DNA of 64,000 nucleotides, taken from contig JACQVF010000020.1 of assembly GCA_016209885.1 (NCBI GenBank), positions 1-64,000 of the forward strand, written 5' to 3'. This DNA comes from Gemmatimonadota bacterium (GTDB taxonomy: Bacteria; Gemmatimonadota; Gemmatimonadetes; Longimicrobiales; Gaopeijiaceae). Positions 37,446 to 45,973 of the stretch are shown here, piece after piece. A program made the translations under genes and the position numbers. Below the pieces are notes generated by a model. That model ran no database searches. It was not told where the DNA came from and was given only the letters and a program-made list of their open reading frames with translations. How positions within the stretch are numbered: the stretch's first letter is position 1; every line of letters starts with the position of its first letter.

Positions 37446-37850
37446 GTGTGCCCTCCCGCGCTCGCCGACTTCGTCGCGCTCTTCAACGCCCAGCGGTTCT
37501 GGGAAAGCCACGAAGCGCTCGAGGACGCGTGGCGGCGAACGAGAAGCGAATTCTACCACGGGCTGATCCTCTACGCGAGCGCGTGGGTCCACCTCCAGCG
37601 GCGCAACCCCCACGGGATGGCCATTCAGCTCGGGAAGGCGGAACGATCCCTGGCAGAATACCGGCCCGCGTACCTGGGGATCGACGTGGACGCGCTTCTC
37701 GAGAACGCCCGGCGAGTGCGCGAGCGGGTACGGCCCCCGGGACACGGCCGCCCCCGTTACCCGCCCGAGGGGATCGCCTACCCGCGGCTCGCGCTCGACC
37801 CCGCGCGGGTCCGGGGCGATGAACCGGAGCTGGCGGGCGCTGCCTCGTAG
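37446..37850 (+). CDS. DUF309 family protein
   Basis: 134 residues, helical. The family core is clear: FVALFNAQRFWESHEALEDAWRR, FYHGLILYASAWVHLQRRNPHGM, LGKAERSLAEYRPAYLGIDVDALL. DUF309 proteins (TTHA0068-type) have conserved His, Glu and Asp residues in the FW.SHE.LE..W motif but no known function. GTG 37446, eight bases after the previous stop, is the likely start. The coupling to the protease-barrel gene is positional only. Confidence 0.85.
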   Translation: MCPPALADFVALFNAQRFWESHEALEDAWRRTRSEFYHGLILYASAWVHLQRRNPHGMAIQLGKAERSLAEYRPAYLGIDVDALLENARRVRERVRPPGHGRPRYPPEGIAYPRLALDPARVRGDEPELAGAAS

Positions 37851-37954
37851 ATCCGCATACTCCGGACACTCCGGCTCGGGGCCTTCTCGTCTCTTTGACC
37901 CGCCTGGATGAGCAGCGGCTTCGCCACCCTCGAGGCGCCCGGCCCTGGACGTGC

Positions 37955-38848
37955 TCAGAAAATCTCGATGTTGACGTACCGGCGTGGGTTGCTTCGGATA
38001 TCGTCGAGGAGTGCCGTCAAGCTTGCGAAGCTCCGGTTCAGGTTTCGGTAGAGCGAGTCGTCCTTCGACAGGAGCCCGAGGGTCCCTTCTCCACGGTCGA
38101 TGCGAGCCAGGATCGCCTCCAGGGACGAGGACGTGCGCCCCAGCGTGGCGGCGGTATGCCCCAGGAGGGCCGTCAGCGAGTCGGCTCGCGCGACGGTTCG
38201 CTCCAGCTCGGGCCCTGCGACCGCGCGCTCGATTCCGCTTGCCGACCGGTTGAGGCTGCTGGACAGCTCCCGGAGATCACTCCGCTGCTCGGCCGCGGTC
38301 CCGGCGAGCTGGGCTACGAGCCGCTGGAGGTCGCCGACGGCTTGCCCCAAGGCGTTCACCGTCTCATCGGACAGGAGTGTCTGGGCCTGCGCCAGTGCCC
38401 GCCCGGCCCGATCGCTCACCTGCTCGAGGGCCTCGACCACGCCTTCCACGCGTTCTCCGGGGATGGTGTCCCCGCGGCGCAGCGCCTCGCCGAGCGCAGC
38501 GGGCTCGACGTCTACGACCATGCCACCGAGCAGTCCGCTGGACCGCAGCCGCGCGTGGGAACCACGCGGCACCGGGTAGCGGCCTTCGACCTCCAGGCGC
38601 ATGGCCACGCCGTCCGGGACGATCTCGAACCCGATCACGCGACCGATGTTCACTCCCCGTAGCTGAACGGGATCGCCGTTCCGCAGCCCGGCCGCGTCAT
38701 CCACAACGGAGTAGAGGTAGTAACGCCCCCGGAAGGTCGCGGGGTCGGTGAGCATGAAGAGGACGATGAGCGCGGCGAGGATCCCGGCGAGCACGAAGAT
38801 CCCGACCCAGAGCTCGCGGCGGGCGGCCGGCTTTGGTACTCCCGCCAT
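37955..38848 (-). CDS. mlaD: MlaD-type MCE-domain lipid-binding protein
   Basis: 297 residues: one N-terminal membrane helix (LWVGIFVLAGILAALIVLFML), an MCE domain (about 40-125: YYLYSVVDDAAGLRNGDPVQLRGVNIGRV...LEVEGRYPVPRGSHARLRSSGLLGG) and a long helical tail (about 150-280). MCE proteins form periplasmic hexamers that pass phospholipids between membranes. ATG 38848 has GGGGAG seven bases upstream; a GTG at 38917 overlapping the mlaF stop would add 23 residues. Last of three co-directional mla genes. Confidence 0.88.
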   Translation of the reverse strand: MAGVPKPAARRELWVGIFVLAGILAALIVLFMLTDPATFRGRYYLYSVVDDAAGLRNGDPVQLRGVNIGRVIGFEIVPDGVAMRLEVEGRYPVPRGSHARLRSSGLLGGMVVDVEPAALGEALRRGDTIPGERVEGVVEALEQVSDRAGRALAQAQTLLSDETVNALGQAVGDLQRLVAQLAGTAAEQRSDLRELSSSLNRSASGIERAVAGPELERTVARADSLTALLGHTAATLGRTSSSLEAILARIDRGEGTLGLLSKDDSLYRNLNRSFASLTALLDDIRSNPRRYVNIEIF

Positions 38849-38913
38849 GACATGCTCCCCGACAGGGCGCGGACCCTCACGCACCGCGCCTCCGCTCACC
38901 CCCGCCGGCCCGC

Positions 38914-39681
38914 TCACACCAGCTCCAGGACGTCGAGCGCCGCGGTCGCCGCCTCCCGGTCCACGAAGGCACGCACTGCCGGGTCGTCGCTCGCGCGGAA
39001 CCCGGACGGCGGACCCACGAAGCGGATCCGGCCGCCCTCTAGCATCGCGACGCGGTCGCAGATCTCGAGCGCGCCCTGGACGTCATGTGTCACGATGAAC
39101 GACGTGACATCGAGCTCGCGGTTGAGCTGGACCATGAGCCGCTCGACCGCTGCCAGGTTCACGGGATCGAGTCCGGTGGTCGCTTCGTCCCAAAGAAGGA
39201 TCTTCGGACGGCCCACAATCGCGCGCGCGACCCCCACGCGCTTTCGCATGCCGCCGGAGAGATCGGCGGGCAGCTTCGACATGACCTCCCGGGGCACCAG
39301 ATTCACGTGCTCGAGCGCCTCCGCAACCTGCGCCGCCATTTCCCGCCGGGACAGACTACGGGTCATCCCTTCGTGAATGCCCAGCGCCACATTGTCGAAC
39401 ACTGTCATGGAGTCGAACAGCGCGGCGTTCTGGAACACGTATCCGACCTTGCAGCGGATCCGCTCCAGCGTCCTGGCGTCGCAAAAAACCGAGGACTCGC
39501 CGTCCACCAGCACATCGCCCGCGTCCGGCGTGATGAGCCGGATCGTCGTCTTGAGCAGTATGCTCTTCCCCGTGCCCGACGGCCCCACCAGCGCCAGCAT
39601 CTCTCCCCTTTCCACGGACAGGCTGACGCCCGTGAGCACGGGGCGGTCGAACCGCTTGTGCACCTTCCGGTATTCGATCAT
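38914..39681 (-). CDS. mlaF: MlaF-type ABC transporter ATPase
   Basis: 255 residues. Walker A GPSGTGKS, Q-loop YVFQNAALFDSMTV, signature LSGGMRKRVGVARAI (the MlaF-type variant with GMRKR), Walker B ILLWDEATTGLDP and switch His ...FIVTHDVQ. It powers lipid transport between inner and outer membranes. ATG 39681 (MIEYRKVHKRF) matches the usual family start; TTG 39696 would add five residues. It lies between mlaE and mlaD on the same strand. Confidence 0.9.
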   Translation of the reverse strand: MIEYRKVHKRFDRPVLTGVSLSVERGEMLALVGPSGTGKSILLKTTIRLITPDAGDVLVDGESSVFCDARTLERIRCKVGYVFQNAALFDSMTVFDNVALGIHEGMTRSLSRREMAAQVAEALEHVNLVPREVMSKLPADLSGGMRKRVGVARAIVGRPKILLWDEATTGLDPVNLAAVERLMVQLNRELDVTSFIVTHDVQGALEICDRVAMLEGGRIRFVGPPSGFRASDDPAVRAFVDREAATAALDVLELV

Positions 39682-39771
39682 GTCTATTTCACTCAATCCA
39701 GGCTATCCGCGCTAGCCGCTCTGTCCACCTGACCCTGGACCCGAAGCGGCACGGCCCCGTCCCAGCGCTCT

Positions 39772-40653
39772 TCAGTTGAGCAGGAGCGGCGGGAACAGGG
39801 CGTCCAGGATCAGGATGGTCAGGGTCATAAAAACCACCGATCGCGTGGTGGTCTGCCCCACGCCCTGCGCCCCGCCCGCGGTACGCAGCCCCATGTGCAC
39901 GGCGATCAGCGGGATCGCGAACCCGAAAACCACGGCCTTGGCCAGGGAGTAGAGCAGGTCCCAGTTGTGCCAGAATAGCCGCGCGCCGTAGAAGAAGGAG
40001 TCTCGGCCCAGCCCCACCGTCAGCTCGGCCGCGATCATGCCTGCACAGATCCCGACAACGTTGGCGACGGCCACCAGCACCGGCACGACCACGATTCCCG
40101 CGAGCACCCGAGGTGCGCCCAGGATCCGCACCGGATCGCGTCCGAGGGCGTAGTACGCATCGATCTGCTCCGAGACCTTCATGGTCCCGAGCTCTGCGGT
40201 GATGCGCGCGCCCACGCGGCCGACCAGAACGATGGCCGTGAGGACGGGCCCCAGCTCGAGGACCATGCTGGAGACCACCACGCTCCCGAGTATGTAGAGC
40301 GGCACGGCCCCCGTGAACTGGTAGCCTCCCTGCTGCGTGGTGACCACACCCGCCAGGACGGACGTGACGATAACGATGGGAAGGCTCTGGACGCCCATGG
40401 CATAGGCCTGACTCGCGACCTCCCGAAACCCGACGTGCCCCTGAACCACGCACGTCGCGATCCTCCACATGAGCGTACCGAGATCGCCTGCGTGGCGGAC
40501 GACGTTTTCGCCCCCGCGGCCAAACGCCGAGAGCGCCCGGCGGACCATCACGCCCAACGGGGTAAGCCGCTGCACGCTGCCACCCACGCCACACGCTGCC
40601 TTTTCTGCAACCCTACGGCGCGCACCTTTCCCGCCCGTGGTGAGCTCTGGCAC
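39772..40653 (-). CDS. mlaE: MlaE-type lipid transport permease
   Basis: 293 residues with five or so membrane segments. Family signatures are LPIVIVTSVLAGVVTTQQGGYQF, LELGPVLTAIVLVGRVGARITAELGTMKVSEQIDA (the conserved cytoplasmic elbow) and AVVFGFAIPLIAVHMGLRTAGGAQGVG. It is the inner-membrane partner of MlaF and MlaD. Start at GTG 40653 is supported by GGAG about seven bases upstream; a Met at 40548 is an alternative that loses a variable N-terminus. First gene of the mla run. Confidence 0.9.
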   Translation of the reverse strand: MPELTTGGKGARRRVAEKAACGVGGSVQRLTPLGVMVRRALSAFGRGGENVVRHAGDLGTLMWRIATCVVQGHVGFREVASQAYAMGVQSLPIVIVTSVLAGVVTTQQGGYQFTGAVPLYILGSVVVSSMVLELGPVLTAIVLVGRVGARITAELGTMKVSEQIDAYYALGRDPVRILGAPRVLAGIVVVPVLVAVANVVGICAGMIAAELTVGLGRDSFFYGARLFWHNWDLLYSLAKAVVFGFAIPLIAVHMGLRTAGGAQGVGQTTTRSVVFMTLTILILDALFPPLLLN

Positions 40654-41006
40654 GACGGAACTCCATCACCCGAACCCGCTCTCCCGGGCGACGGTTTCGG
40701 AACGAATGCCGGATCCCCCGCCCTCCGGGTGCTGCGGCTCCGGATTCGACCCCTCGGAGTTCCTCCCGGAACCGGACGATCTGCCGCGAAAAAGCTCTAT
40801 GAGGCGGAGACAATCCGCAAGTGAGCACGTGACCTCTGGTGACCCCTGCACATGCGGGAATGTGGCTTTGCGGCGGTGAATCCACGGCGCTATCATGGCA
40901 ACTGTTAACTGTTCGGGCCTCGGCGACCCCCGGCCGGAAGGCCGGAGCGCGGCGCAGCCAGGGGCTGGCGCCGCGCCGTGGTCCGGCATCCAACGGAGGG
41001 CGAAGG
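40654..41006. other. Divergent intergenic region, mlaE / M20 peptidase
   Basis: 353 bases with no supportable gene. It holds a good promoter candidate toward the peptidase (40868-40896) and a small hairpin (CCGGCC-GGAA-GGCCGG near 40930). I could not identify a clear promoter for the mla genes. Confidence 0.4.
40868..40896 (+). promoter_or_regulatory. Candidate sigma-70 type promoter for the M20 peptidase gene
   Basis: TTGCGG (40868-40873), a 17-base spacer and TATCAT (40891-40896). Both boxes keep the strongest consensus positions and the spacing is ideal. Leader of about 105 bases to ATG 41007. Confidence 0.45.
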
Positions 41007-42392
41007 ATGAGTTCGCTTCACGGCGGGTCTGTGCCCGTCGTGGCGCTGGCGGTGTTCCAGGGCCTCCTGGCCGCGCGGCACACGGACTGTCGCGGCGCCA
41101 CATTGCTCGCACTCGAGTCAGCAGCCACCCCGTGCGCGGCGGGGCGGTCCGCCGTCGCCCAGGATGCCCGCTACCTGGAGGAGGTTCGGGCGCTCGCCGC
41201 GGACGCGGGGGTGCAGCGCGCGTTCCGTGCCATCGAGGAGCTCGAGCCGCGCACCCACGGCGACCTGATCCTGCTCACGGAGATCCCGGCGCCGCCGTTC
41301 AAGGAGGAGCAGCGCGCCAAGAGGTACGCGGAGATGCTTCGCGAGGCGGGCCTCGACAGCGTGTACATCGACGAGGTCGGGAACGTCATCGGCGTCCGCA
41401 GGGGCCGATCCAGCGAGAAGACGGTAGCCCTCGACGGCCATCTGGACACCGTATTCCCGGAGGGCACCGACGTGAGGGTGCGGATTCGTGGAGACACCCT
41501 GTTCGCGCCCGGAATCGGCGACGACACCCGCGGCCTCGTCCTCGTGCTGACGGTCCTGCGAGCCATGAATCAGGCGGGGATCCAGACGGAGGGCGACGTC
41601 CTCTTCATTGGCACGGTAGGGGAGGAAGGACTCGGCGACCTTCGGGGCGTCAAGCACCTCTTCAGCGCAGAGGGCCCGCCAATCGACGCCTGGATCGCCG
41701 TGGATGGGGGCGACGAGGGCCGCGTCCTGCATCAGGGGATCGGGTCGCGCCGTTACCGAATCACGTTTCGGGGACCGGGCGGTCACTCTTGGGGCGCCTT
41801 CGGTCTCGCCAACCCGCACCATGCGCTGGGGCGGGCCGTCCGGTACTTCGCCGAAAGCGCGGACGGCTACACACGGACAGGCCCCCAGACCAGCTACAAC
41901 GTCGGACGGATCGGCGGCGGCACCTCCGTGAACGCGATCCCGTTCGAGAGCTGGATGGAGGTGGACATGCGGTCCGTGAGCCCTCAGCGCCTCGCTGGCG
42001 TAGACTCCATCCTGCAGACCTCGATACGCCGCGCGCTTGACGAGGAGAACGCCGTGCGCCGCCACGGACCGCCCCTCACCGCGGACGTGGAGAAAGTCGG
42101 TGACCGGCCGTCCGGCGAGATCCCTTCCAGCACGCCCATCGTGCAGCGGGCGATCGCGGCCACCCGCTACTTCGGGACCGAGCCGGCCCCTGGGACCGGC
42201 TCCACGGACTCGAACATCCCGATCGCAAAGGGGCTGCCCGCCATCACGATCGGCCGCGGCGGCGTGGGCGACGGCGGCCACTCCCCCGGCGAATGGTGGC
42301 TCAACGAGAAGGGGGACATCGCCATCAAGAAGGCGTTGCTCATTGTCCTGGCGGAGGCAGGACTCGCGACCCGGCGCCCGGCTACGCCCTGA
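41007..42392 (+). CDS. M20-family metallopeptidase
   Basis: 461 residues. Two-zinc M20 motifs: ALDGHLDTVFPEG (first His and the Asp pair), IGDDTRGLVLVLTVL (bridging Asp), TVGEEGLGDLRG (catalytic Glu-Glu) and the C-terminal His in GGVGDGGHSPGEWW. A dimerisation domain lies between (about 240-350: FRGPGGHSWGAFGLANP). The N-terminus is moderately hydrophobic (VPVVALAVFQGLLAARH), perhaps a signal peptide. ATG 41007 follows GGAGGGCGAAGG. It probably hydrolyses di- or tripeptides (peptidase T-like) or N-acyl amino acids; the specific substrate is not visible. Confidence 0.87.
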   Translation: MSSLHGGSVPVVALAVFQGLLAARHTDCRGATLLALESAATPCAAGRSAVAQDARYLEEVRALAADAGVQRAFRAIEELEPRTHGDLILLTEIPAPPFKEEQRAKRYAEMLREAGLDSVYIDEVGNVIGVRRGRSSEKTVALDGHLDTVFPEGTDVRVRIRGDTLFAPGIGDDTRGLVLVLTVLRAMNQAGIQTEGDVLFIGTVGEEGLGDLRGVKHLFSAEGPPIDAWIAVDGGDEGRVLHQGIGSRRYRITFRGPGGHSWGAFGLANPHHALGRAVRYFAESADGYTRTGPQTSYNVGRIGGGTSVNAIPFESWMEVDMRSVSPQRLAGVDSILQTSIRRALDEENAVRRHGPPLTADVEKVGDRPSGEIPSSTPIVQRAIAATRYFGTEPAPGTGSTDSNIPIAKGLPAITIGRGGVGDGGHSPGEWWLNEKGDIAIKKALLIVLAEAGLATRRPATP

Positions 42393-42423
42393 GAGGGTTA
42401 GAGGGTTAGAATCTGCTCCGCAC

Positions 42424-43572
42424 CTACACCCACCCCGCGCGCCGGAACTCCCGCAGGTGCTGGGCGAAGCGCTCCATCTCCTCGGGAAGCCCGATGGAGA
42501 TGCGGTTGTAGCCGAGCATCGGCGGGAACGGGCGCCCCACGAGGACGTCGCGCTCGCGCATGCGCTCGATGAACTCCAGGAGGTCCCCGTTGATTCGGTA
42601 CATCGCGAAGTTCGCGTGGCTCGGCAGGTATTCGAGGCCCAGGTCGTCGAGGCACTGGTAGAGCACCTGCCGCGCGCGGTTGTTGAGCTCAAGGCTTTCC
42701 TTCATGAATCCGGTGTCATGGAGGCAGGCACGCGCCGCCACGAGGACCAGATGGTTCGCGTTGTTGTCGGACGCGAACGCACGCATGCGCTCCGCCGTCT
42801 CGTGCCGGGCGACGGCATACCCCAGCCGCATCCCCGCCATACCGTAGATTTTCGAGAACGTGCGCGTCACCACCACGTTGGGGCGTTCCTGTATATGCCG
42901 GAGCGCCGTCCAATACGAGGGATCCTGCACGTAGTGGAAGTACGCCTCGTCCACAAGGAAGTACACATGCTCCGGGGCCTCGGCGACCCAAGCGTCGATC
43001 TCGCCGCTTGGCGTAAGCGTGGCCGTGGGGTTATTGGGGTTACAGATGTAGACCAGGACCGGGACGCGGCGGCCCCGGCTGAGCTCGCGCAAGCGGGCCA
43101 CGTCGTGTGCCCAATCGGGGCGAAGCGGAACCTTCTCCACATGGAGGCCGGGGAGCGCCGCTGCGTACTGGGGGACATCCTCGAAGGTGGGCTCTGCGAC
43201 CAGAACGCGAGCGCTGGCGCCGCCCAAAGCCTGGACGGCCATCTGGAGCACTTCCGTCGAGCCGTTCCCCAGGACGATGTTCTCCGGCGTCACGCCATGC
43301 ATCCGGGCGATCTCCTCGGTGAGCTCGGTGCGCGGGCCGAACGGGTAGCGGTTCGCCTCGACCAGCCCGTCGAGGATCGCCTGCCGGGCGGACGGCGGTA
43401 ACCCCAGAGGGTTCTCATTGGCGTTCAGCCGAAGAGTGCGCCGGTCGAGGCCACCGGCGCCCCTGGGCTCGGGCCGGGTGTACAGGACCTGGCGAGACGC
43501 CGAGAGCCACGGCATCGCACTGGCGAGGCCCGCCCCGGCGGCGACGCGCTGCATGAAGTACCGTCGGTTCAT
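42424..43572 (-). CDS. PLP-dependent aminotransferase, class I/II (HisC-like), Tat-exported
   Basis: 382 residues. PLP-lysine motif TRTFSKIYGMAGMRLGYAVA; also NANENPLGLPPSAR, GNGSTEVLQMAVQAL, VYICNPNNPTATLTP and FLVDEAYFHY, all typical of histidinol-phosphate aminotransferase relatives. Unusually the N-terminus MNRRYFMQRVAAGAGLASAM is a twin-arginine signal (RRYFMQ followed by a hydrophobic stretch), which cytoplasmic HisC lacks. ATG 43572 creates this signal; no other start nearby removes it cleanly. No his genes adjoin. A periplasmic transaminase is therefore the best call; substrate unknown. Confidence 0.85.
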   Translation of the reverse strand: MNRRYFMQRVAAGAGLASAMPWLSASRQVLYTRPEPRGAGGLDRRTLRLNANENPLGLPPSARQAILDGLVEANRYPFGPRTELTEEIARMHGVTPENIVLGNGSTEVLQMAVQALGGASARVLVAEPTFEDVPQYAAALPGLHVEKVPLRPDWAHDVARLRELSRGRRVPVLVYICNPNNPTATLTPSGEIDAWVAEAPEHVYFLVDEAYFHYVQDPSYWTALRHIQERPNVVVTRTFSKIYGMAGMRLGYAVARHETAERMRAFASDNNANHLVLVAARACLHDTGFMKESLELNNRARQVLYQCLDDLGLEYLPSHANFAMYRINGDLLEFIERMRERDVLVGRPFPPMLGYNRISIGLPEEMERFAQHLREFRRAGWV

Positions 43573-43613
43573 GGATCCCTCCGTGTACCACGGGATCGCT
43601 CCGGGCGATCCGC

Positions 43614-44597
43614 CTACTCGAAATCTCCCGGCACTGCCTGGCGCATCCGCGCCTCGAACTCCTCCGGCGGCCGCATCTGGGACAGGTCCAGCTCGAAATC
43701 CGGCCGCTCCGCCGCCCTGAGTTTCTCGAGGAACTCCCGCACCTCGCGGGGGGACAGTCCGAATTCGCGCATGGCGTCGGCGGAAAGCGCGCACGGCTCT
43801 CCGTGGACCCGCAGTCCGTCGTCCGTCACGTCCAGCAGCCGGCGCAGCGCCTGCACCTCGCCGTGGCTCAGGCTGGCGCCCGCAACGTCGTAGTCAATCC
43901 ACGCCTCATAGCTCAGCGGCGCGACCCGTTTGACGATTCCCGCCATGACGCGGGCGTACGCGCGGATCTCCCACTGGGCGTGGGGGGCGACGCGCAGCGA
44001 GAGGAAGTGGAGCAGGTTGTGGAGGTCGATCTTCCAGTACCACTGCGTGTAGGTGGAGAGCGGGAGGTCGATGCGGGCGAGCTCGCGGGCCACGTCTTCG
44101 GCGAGGAGCCACTCGTACGCCTCGGCGGCGGCCCGCCGGTTCCGCTCCCACCGGATGACGGCGTCGCGGTAGAGCTCCTGCGCGGCGGCACCCTCCTCCC
44201 GCCCTTGCCGGTTCGTCTTGCTCTGGAGCGCGAAATGCGGCAGATCCGGAGTGTAGAACAGGAGGGGCATCAGGCTGTAGCGCCCGCTGTACTCGTTCAC
44301 ATTTGCGGTGCGGTGGCGGATCCACTGCCGTGCCACGAAGACGGGCATGGCACAGTGGAATTTGAGCTCCACCATCTCGCTGGGCGTCGTGTGGTGGTGG
44401 CGCCGGAGATAGCGGATCAGCCCGCGGGTCTCGCTCAGCTTGCGGGTTCCGTACCCGTAGCTCACCCGCGCGGCGCGCTCGATGCTCTCGTCGCTCCCCA
44501 TGTAGTCGATGAGGGCGACGAACCCGTGGTCCAGCACCGGGAAATAGCCGCCGAGGATCGCTTCGGCTGCCGGGATGGTGGGTCGCTTCGTCTCCAT
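43614..44597 (-). CDS. thyX: Flavin-dependent thymidylate synthase ThyX
   Basis: Makes dTMP from dUMP using FAD, NADPH and methylenetetrahydrofolate. The signature RHR-x7-S is present as RHRTANVNEYSGRYS (about residues 95-109), with Asn where many family members have the first Ser. Upstream segment HHHTTPSEMVELKFHCAMPVFVARQWI is typical. At 327 residues it is longer than the usual 220-250, with a C-terminal extension (about 235-327) that includes DFELDLSQMRPPEEFEARM. No thyA is seen in the window. Confidence 0.93.
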   Translation of the reverse strand: METKRPTIPAAEAILGGYFPVLDHGFVALIDYMGSDESIERAARVSYGYGTRKLSETRGLIRYLRRHHHTTPSEMVELKFHCAMPVFVARQWIRHRTANVNEYSGRYSLMPLLFYTPDLPHFALQSKTNRQGREEGAAAQELYRDAVIRWERNRRAAAEAYEWLLAEDVARELARIDLPLSTYTQWYWKIDLHNLLHFLSLRVAPHAQWEIRAYARVMAGIVKRVAPLSYEAWIDYDVAGASLSHGEVQALRRLLDVTDDGLRVHGEPCALSADAMREFGLSPREVREFLEKLRAAERPDFELDLSQMRPPEEFEARMRQAVPGDFE

Positions 44598-44923
44598 CGG
44601 TCGCTGTTGCGCGTGGCGTCTCCCGGTGTCCCCGTGCGGCGCAGATGCCGCGGTGGTCCCGCTGGTAGGCGTCGAGACGCCACGGGCGGCCGACGGAGGG
44701 CCTGAGCGGCGGGCCTGCGCCCCAGAATAGACGGGGGGCGCCCTGCACGCGCAAGGCAGAGGCCGGAGCCGGGGATCGGACCCGTGCGATTGACCGTCCG
44801 CGGCCGCGGGGTTAACGTCACGCCCGTTTTCGACCGCGTGGCTCGCTTGGCGCTCGTCCCTGCACGTCCGTTGCGGCGAGAGCGACCTGTCGGTTCTTCG
44901 GCGACCTGTTGAGCCTTTAGGCC
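44598..44923. other. Divergent intergenic region, thyX / hemE
   Basis: 326 bases, no supportable gene. A candidate promoter toward hemE lies at 44790-44818. Nothing else is recognised. Confidence 0.4.
44790..44818 (+). promoter_or_regulatory. Candidate promoter for hemE-hemH
   Basis: TTGACC (44790-44795), a 17-base spacer and TAACGT (44813-44818). The leader to hemE would be about 100 bases. Confidence 0.4.
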
Positions 44924-45973
44924 ATGAACGACCGAATCCTTCGCGCCCTGCGGTGCGAGCCCGTGGATCGCACGCCGGTGTGGTTCATGCGCCAGGCGGG
45001 GCGATCGCTTCCGCGCTACCGGGAGCTGCGCAAGAACCGGGACATGTTCGAGATCCTGCGCGATCCGGAGGCGGCCGCGCAGATTACGGCACTGCCGCTC
45101 GAGTACTATCCCGTGGATGCGGCAATCCTGTTCAACGACCTGTCGACGCCGTTCCTCGGGGCCGGGCTGAGCGTGGAAATGAGAGGTGGGGTGGGGCCGG
45201 TGGTGGACCGCCCCATTACGTCCCCGGCGGACGTGGACCGCCTCCGCCCGTTCGACCCGCGGGACACCCTCGACTTCTGCCTCGAGCAGATTCGCATCCT
45301 GACCGGGCGCCTCGACGTGCCGGTGCTCGGCTTCGTGGGTGCGCCGTTCACCCTGTGCAGCTACCTGGTGCCGGGCCCAAGGGCGCACAGGATCGATGCG
45401 CTCAAGGCGTTCATCTGGCGCGAGCCTGCGGCCTGGCACGCCCTCGCCGATTACTGGGCCGTGCACCTCGCGGAGTTCGCTGTCGCCCAGCACGAGGCCG
45501 GCGCCGCCGCCGTCCAGGTCTTCGACTCATGGGCGGGCGCGCTCTCGCGCGAAGACTACGAGGCGCACGTGCTGCCGCACTCCGCAAAGCTGCTCGGCCG
45601 CCTCAGGAAGGCGGGTGTGGTTTCCATCCACTTCGCTACCGGCAACCCGGCACTGCTGCCCCTTCTGGCGGCGGCGGGAGGGGATGCCATCGGCGTGGAT
45701 TGGCGTCAGCCGATCAACGCCGCGTGGAACGCGATTGGCAAGGATCGCGCCATCCAGGGGAACCTGGACCCCGCGGTGCTCCTCGCGGGTACCGAACGCG
45801 CTACGGCAAAGACGCGCGAGATCCTCGAGCGAGTGGGCGGGCGGCCGGGCCACGTGTTCAACCTGGGTCATGGGATCCTGCCAGAGACTGATCCAGCGGT
45901 GGTCCGCGCGGTGGTCGAGTGCGTGCACGAGTTCCCCGTCCGTCACGCGGGGCGACAGGGAGGGGGAACGTGA
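44924..45973 (+). CDS. hemE: Uroporphyrinogen III decarboxylase
   Basis: 349 residues. Removes four carboxyls from uroporphyrinogen III to give coproporphyrinogen III in haem synthesis. Signatures are PVWFMRQAGRSLPRYRELR (first active-site motif), ILFNDLSTPFLGAGL and VDAAILF, then GFVGAPFTLCSYLV, and FNLGHGILPETDP near the C-terminus. The start at 44924 has only a weak ribosome site (TAGG). The stop TGA overlaps the GTG start of hemH (GTGA), so the two are translationally coupled. Confidence 0.96.
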   Translation: MNDRILRALRCEPVDRTPVWFMRQAGRSLPRYRELRKNRDMFEILRDPEAAAQITALPLEYYPVDAAILFNDLSTPFLGAGLSVEMRGGVGPVVDRPITSPADVDRLRPFDPRDTLDFCLEQIRILTGRLDVPVLGFVGAPFTLCSYLVPGPRAHRIDALKAFIWREPAAWHALADYWAVHLAEFAVAQHEAGAAAVQVFDSWAGALSREDYEAHVLPHSAKLLGRLRKAGVVSIHFATGNPALLPLLAAAGGDAIGVDWRQPINAAWNAIGKDRAIQGNLDPAVLLAGTERATAKTREILERVGGRPGHVFNLGHGILPETDPAVVRAVVECVHEFPVRHAGRQGGGT

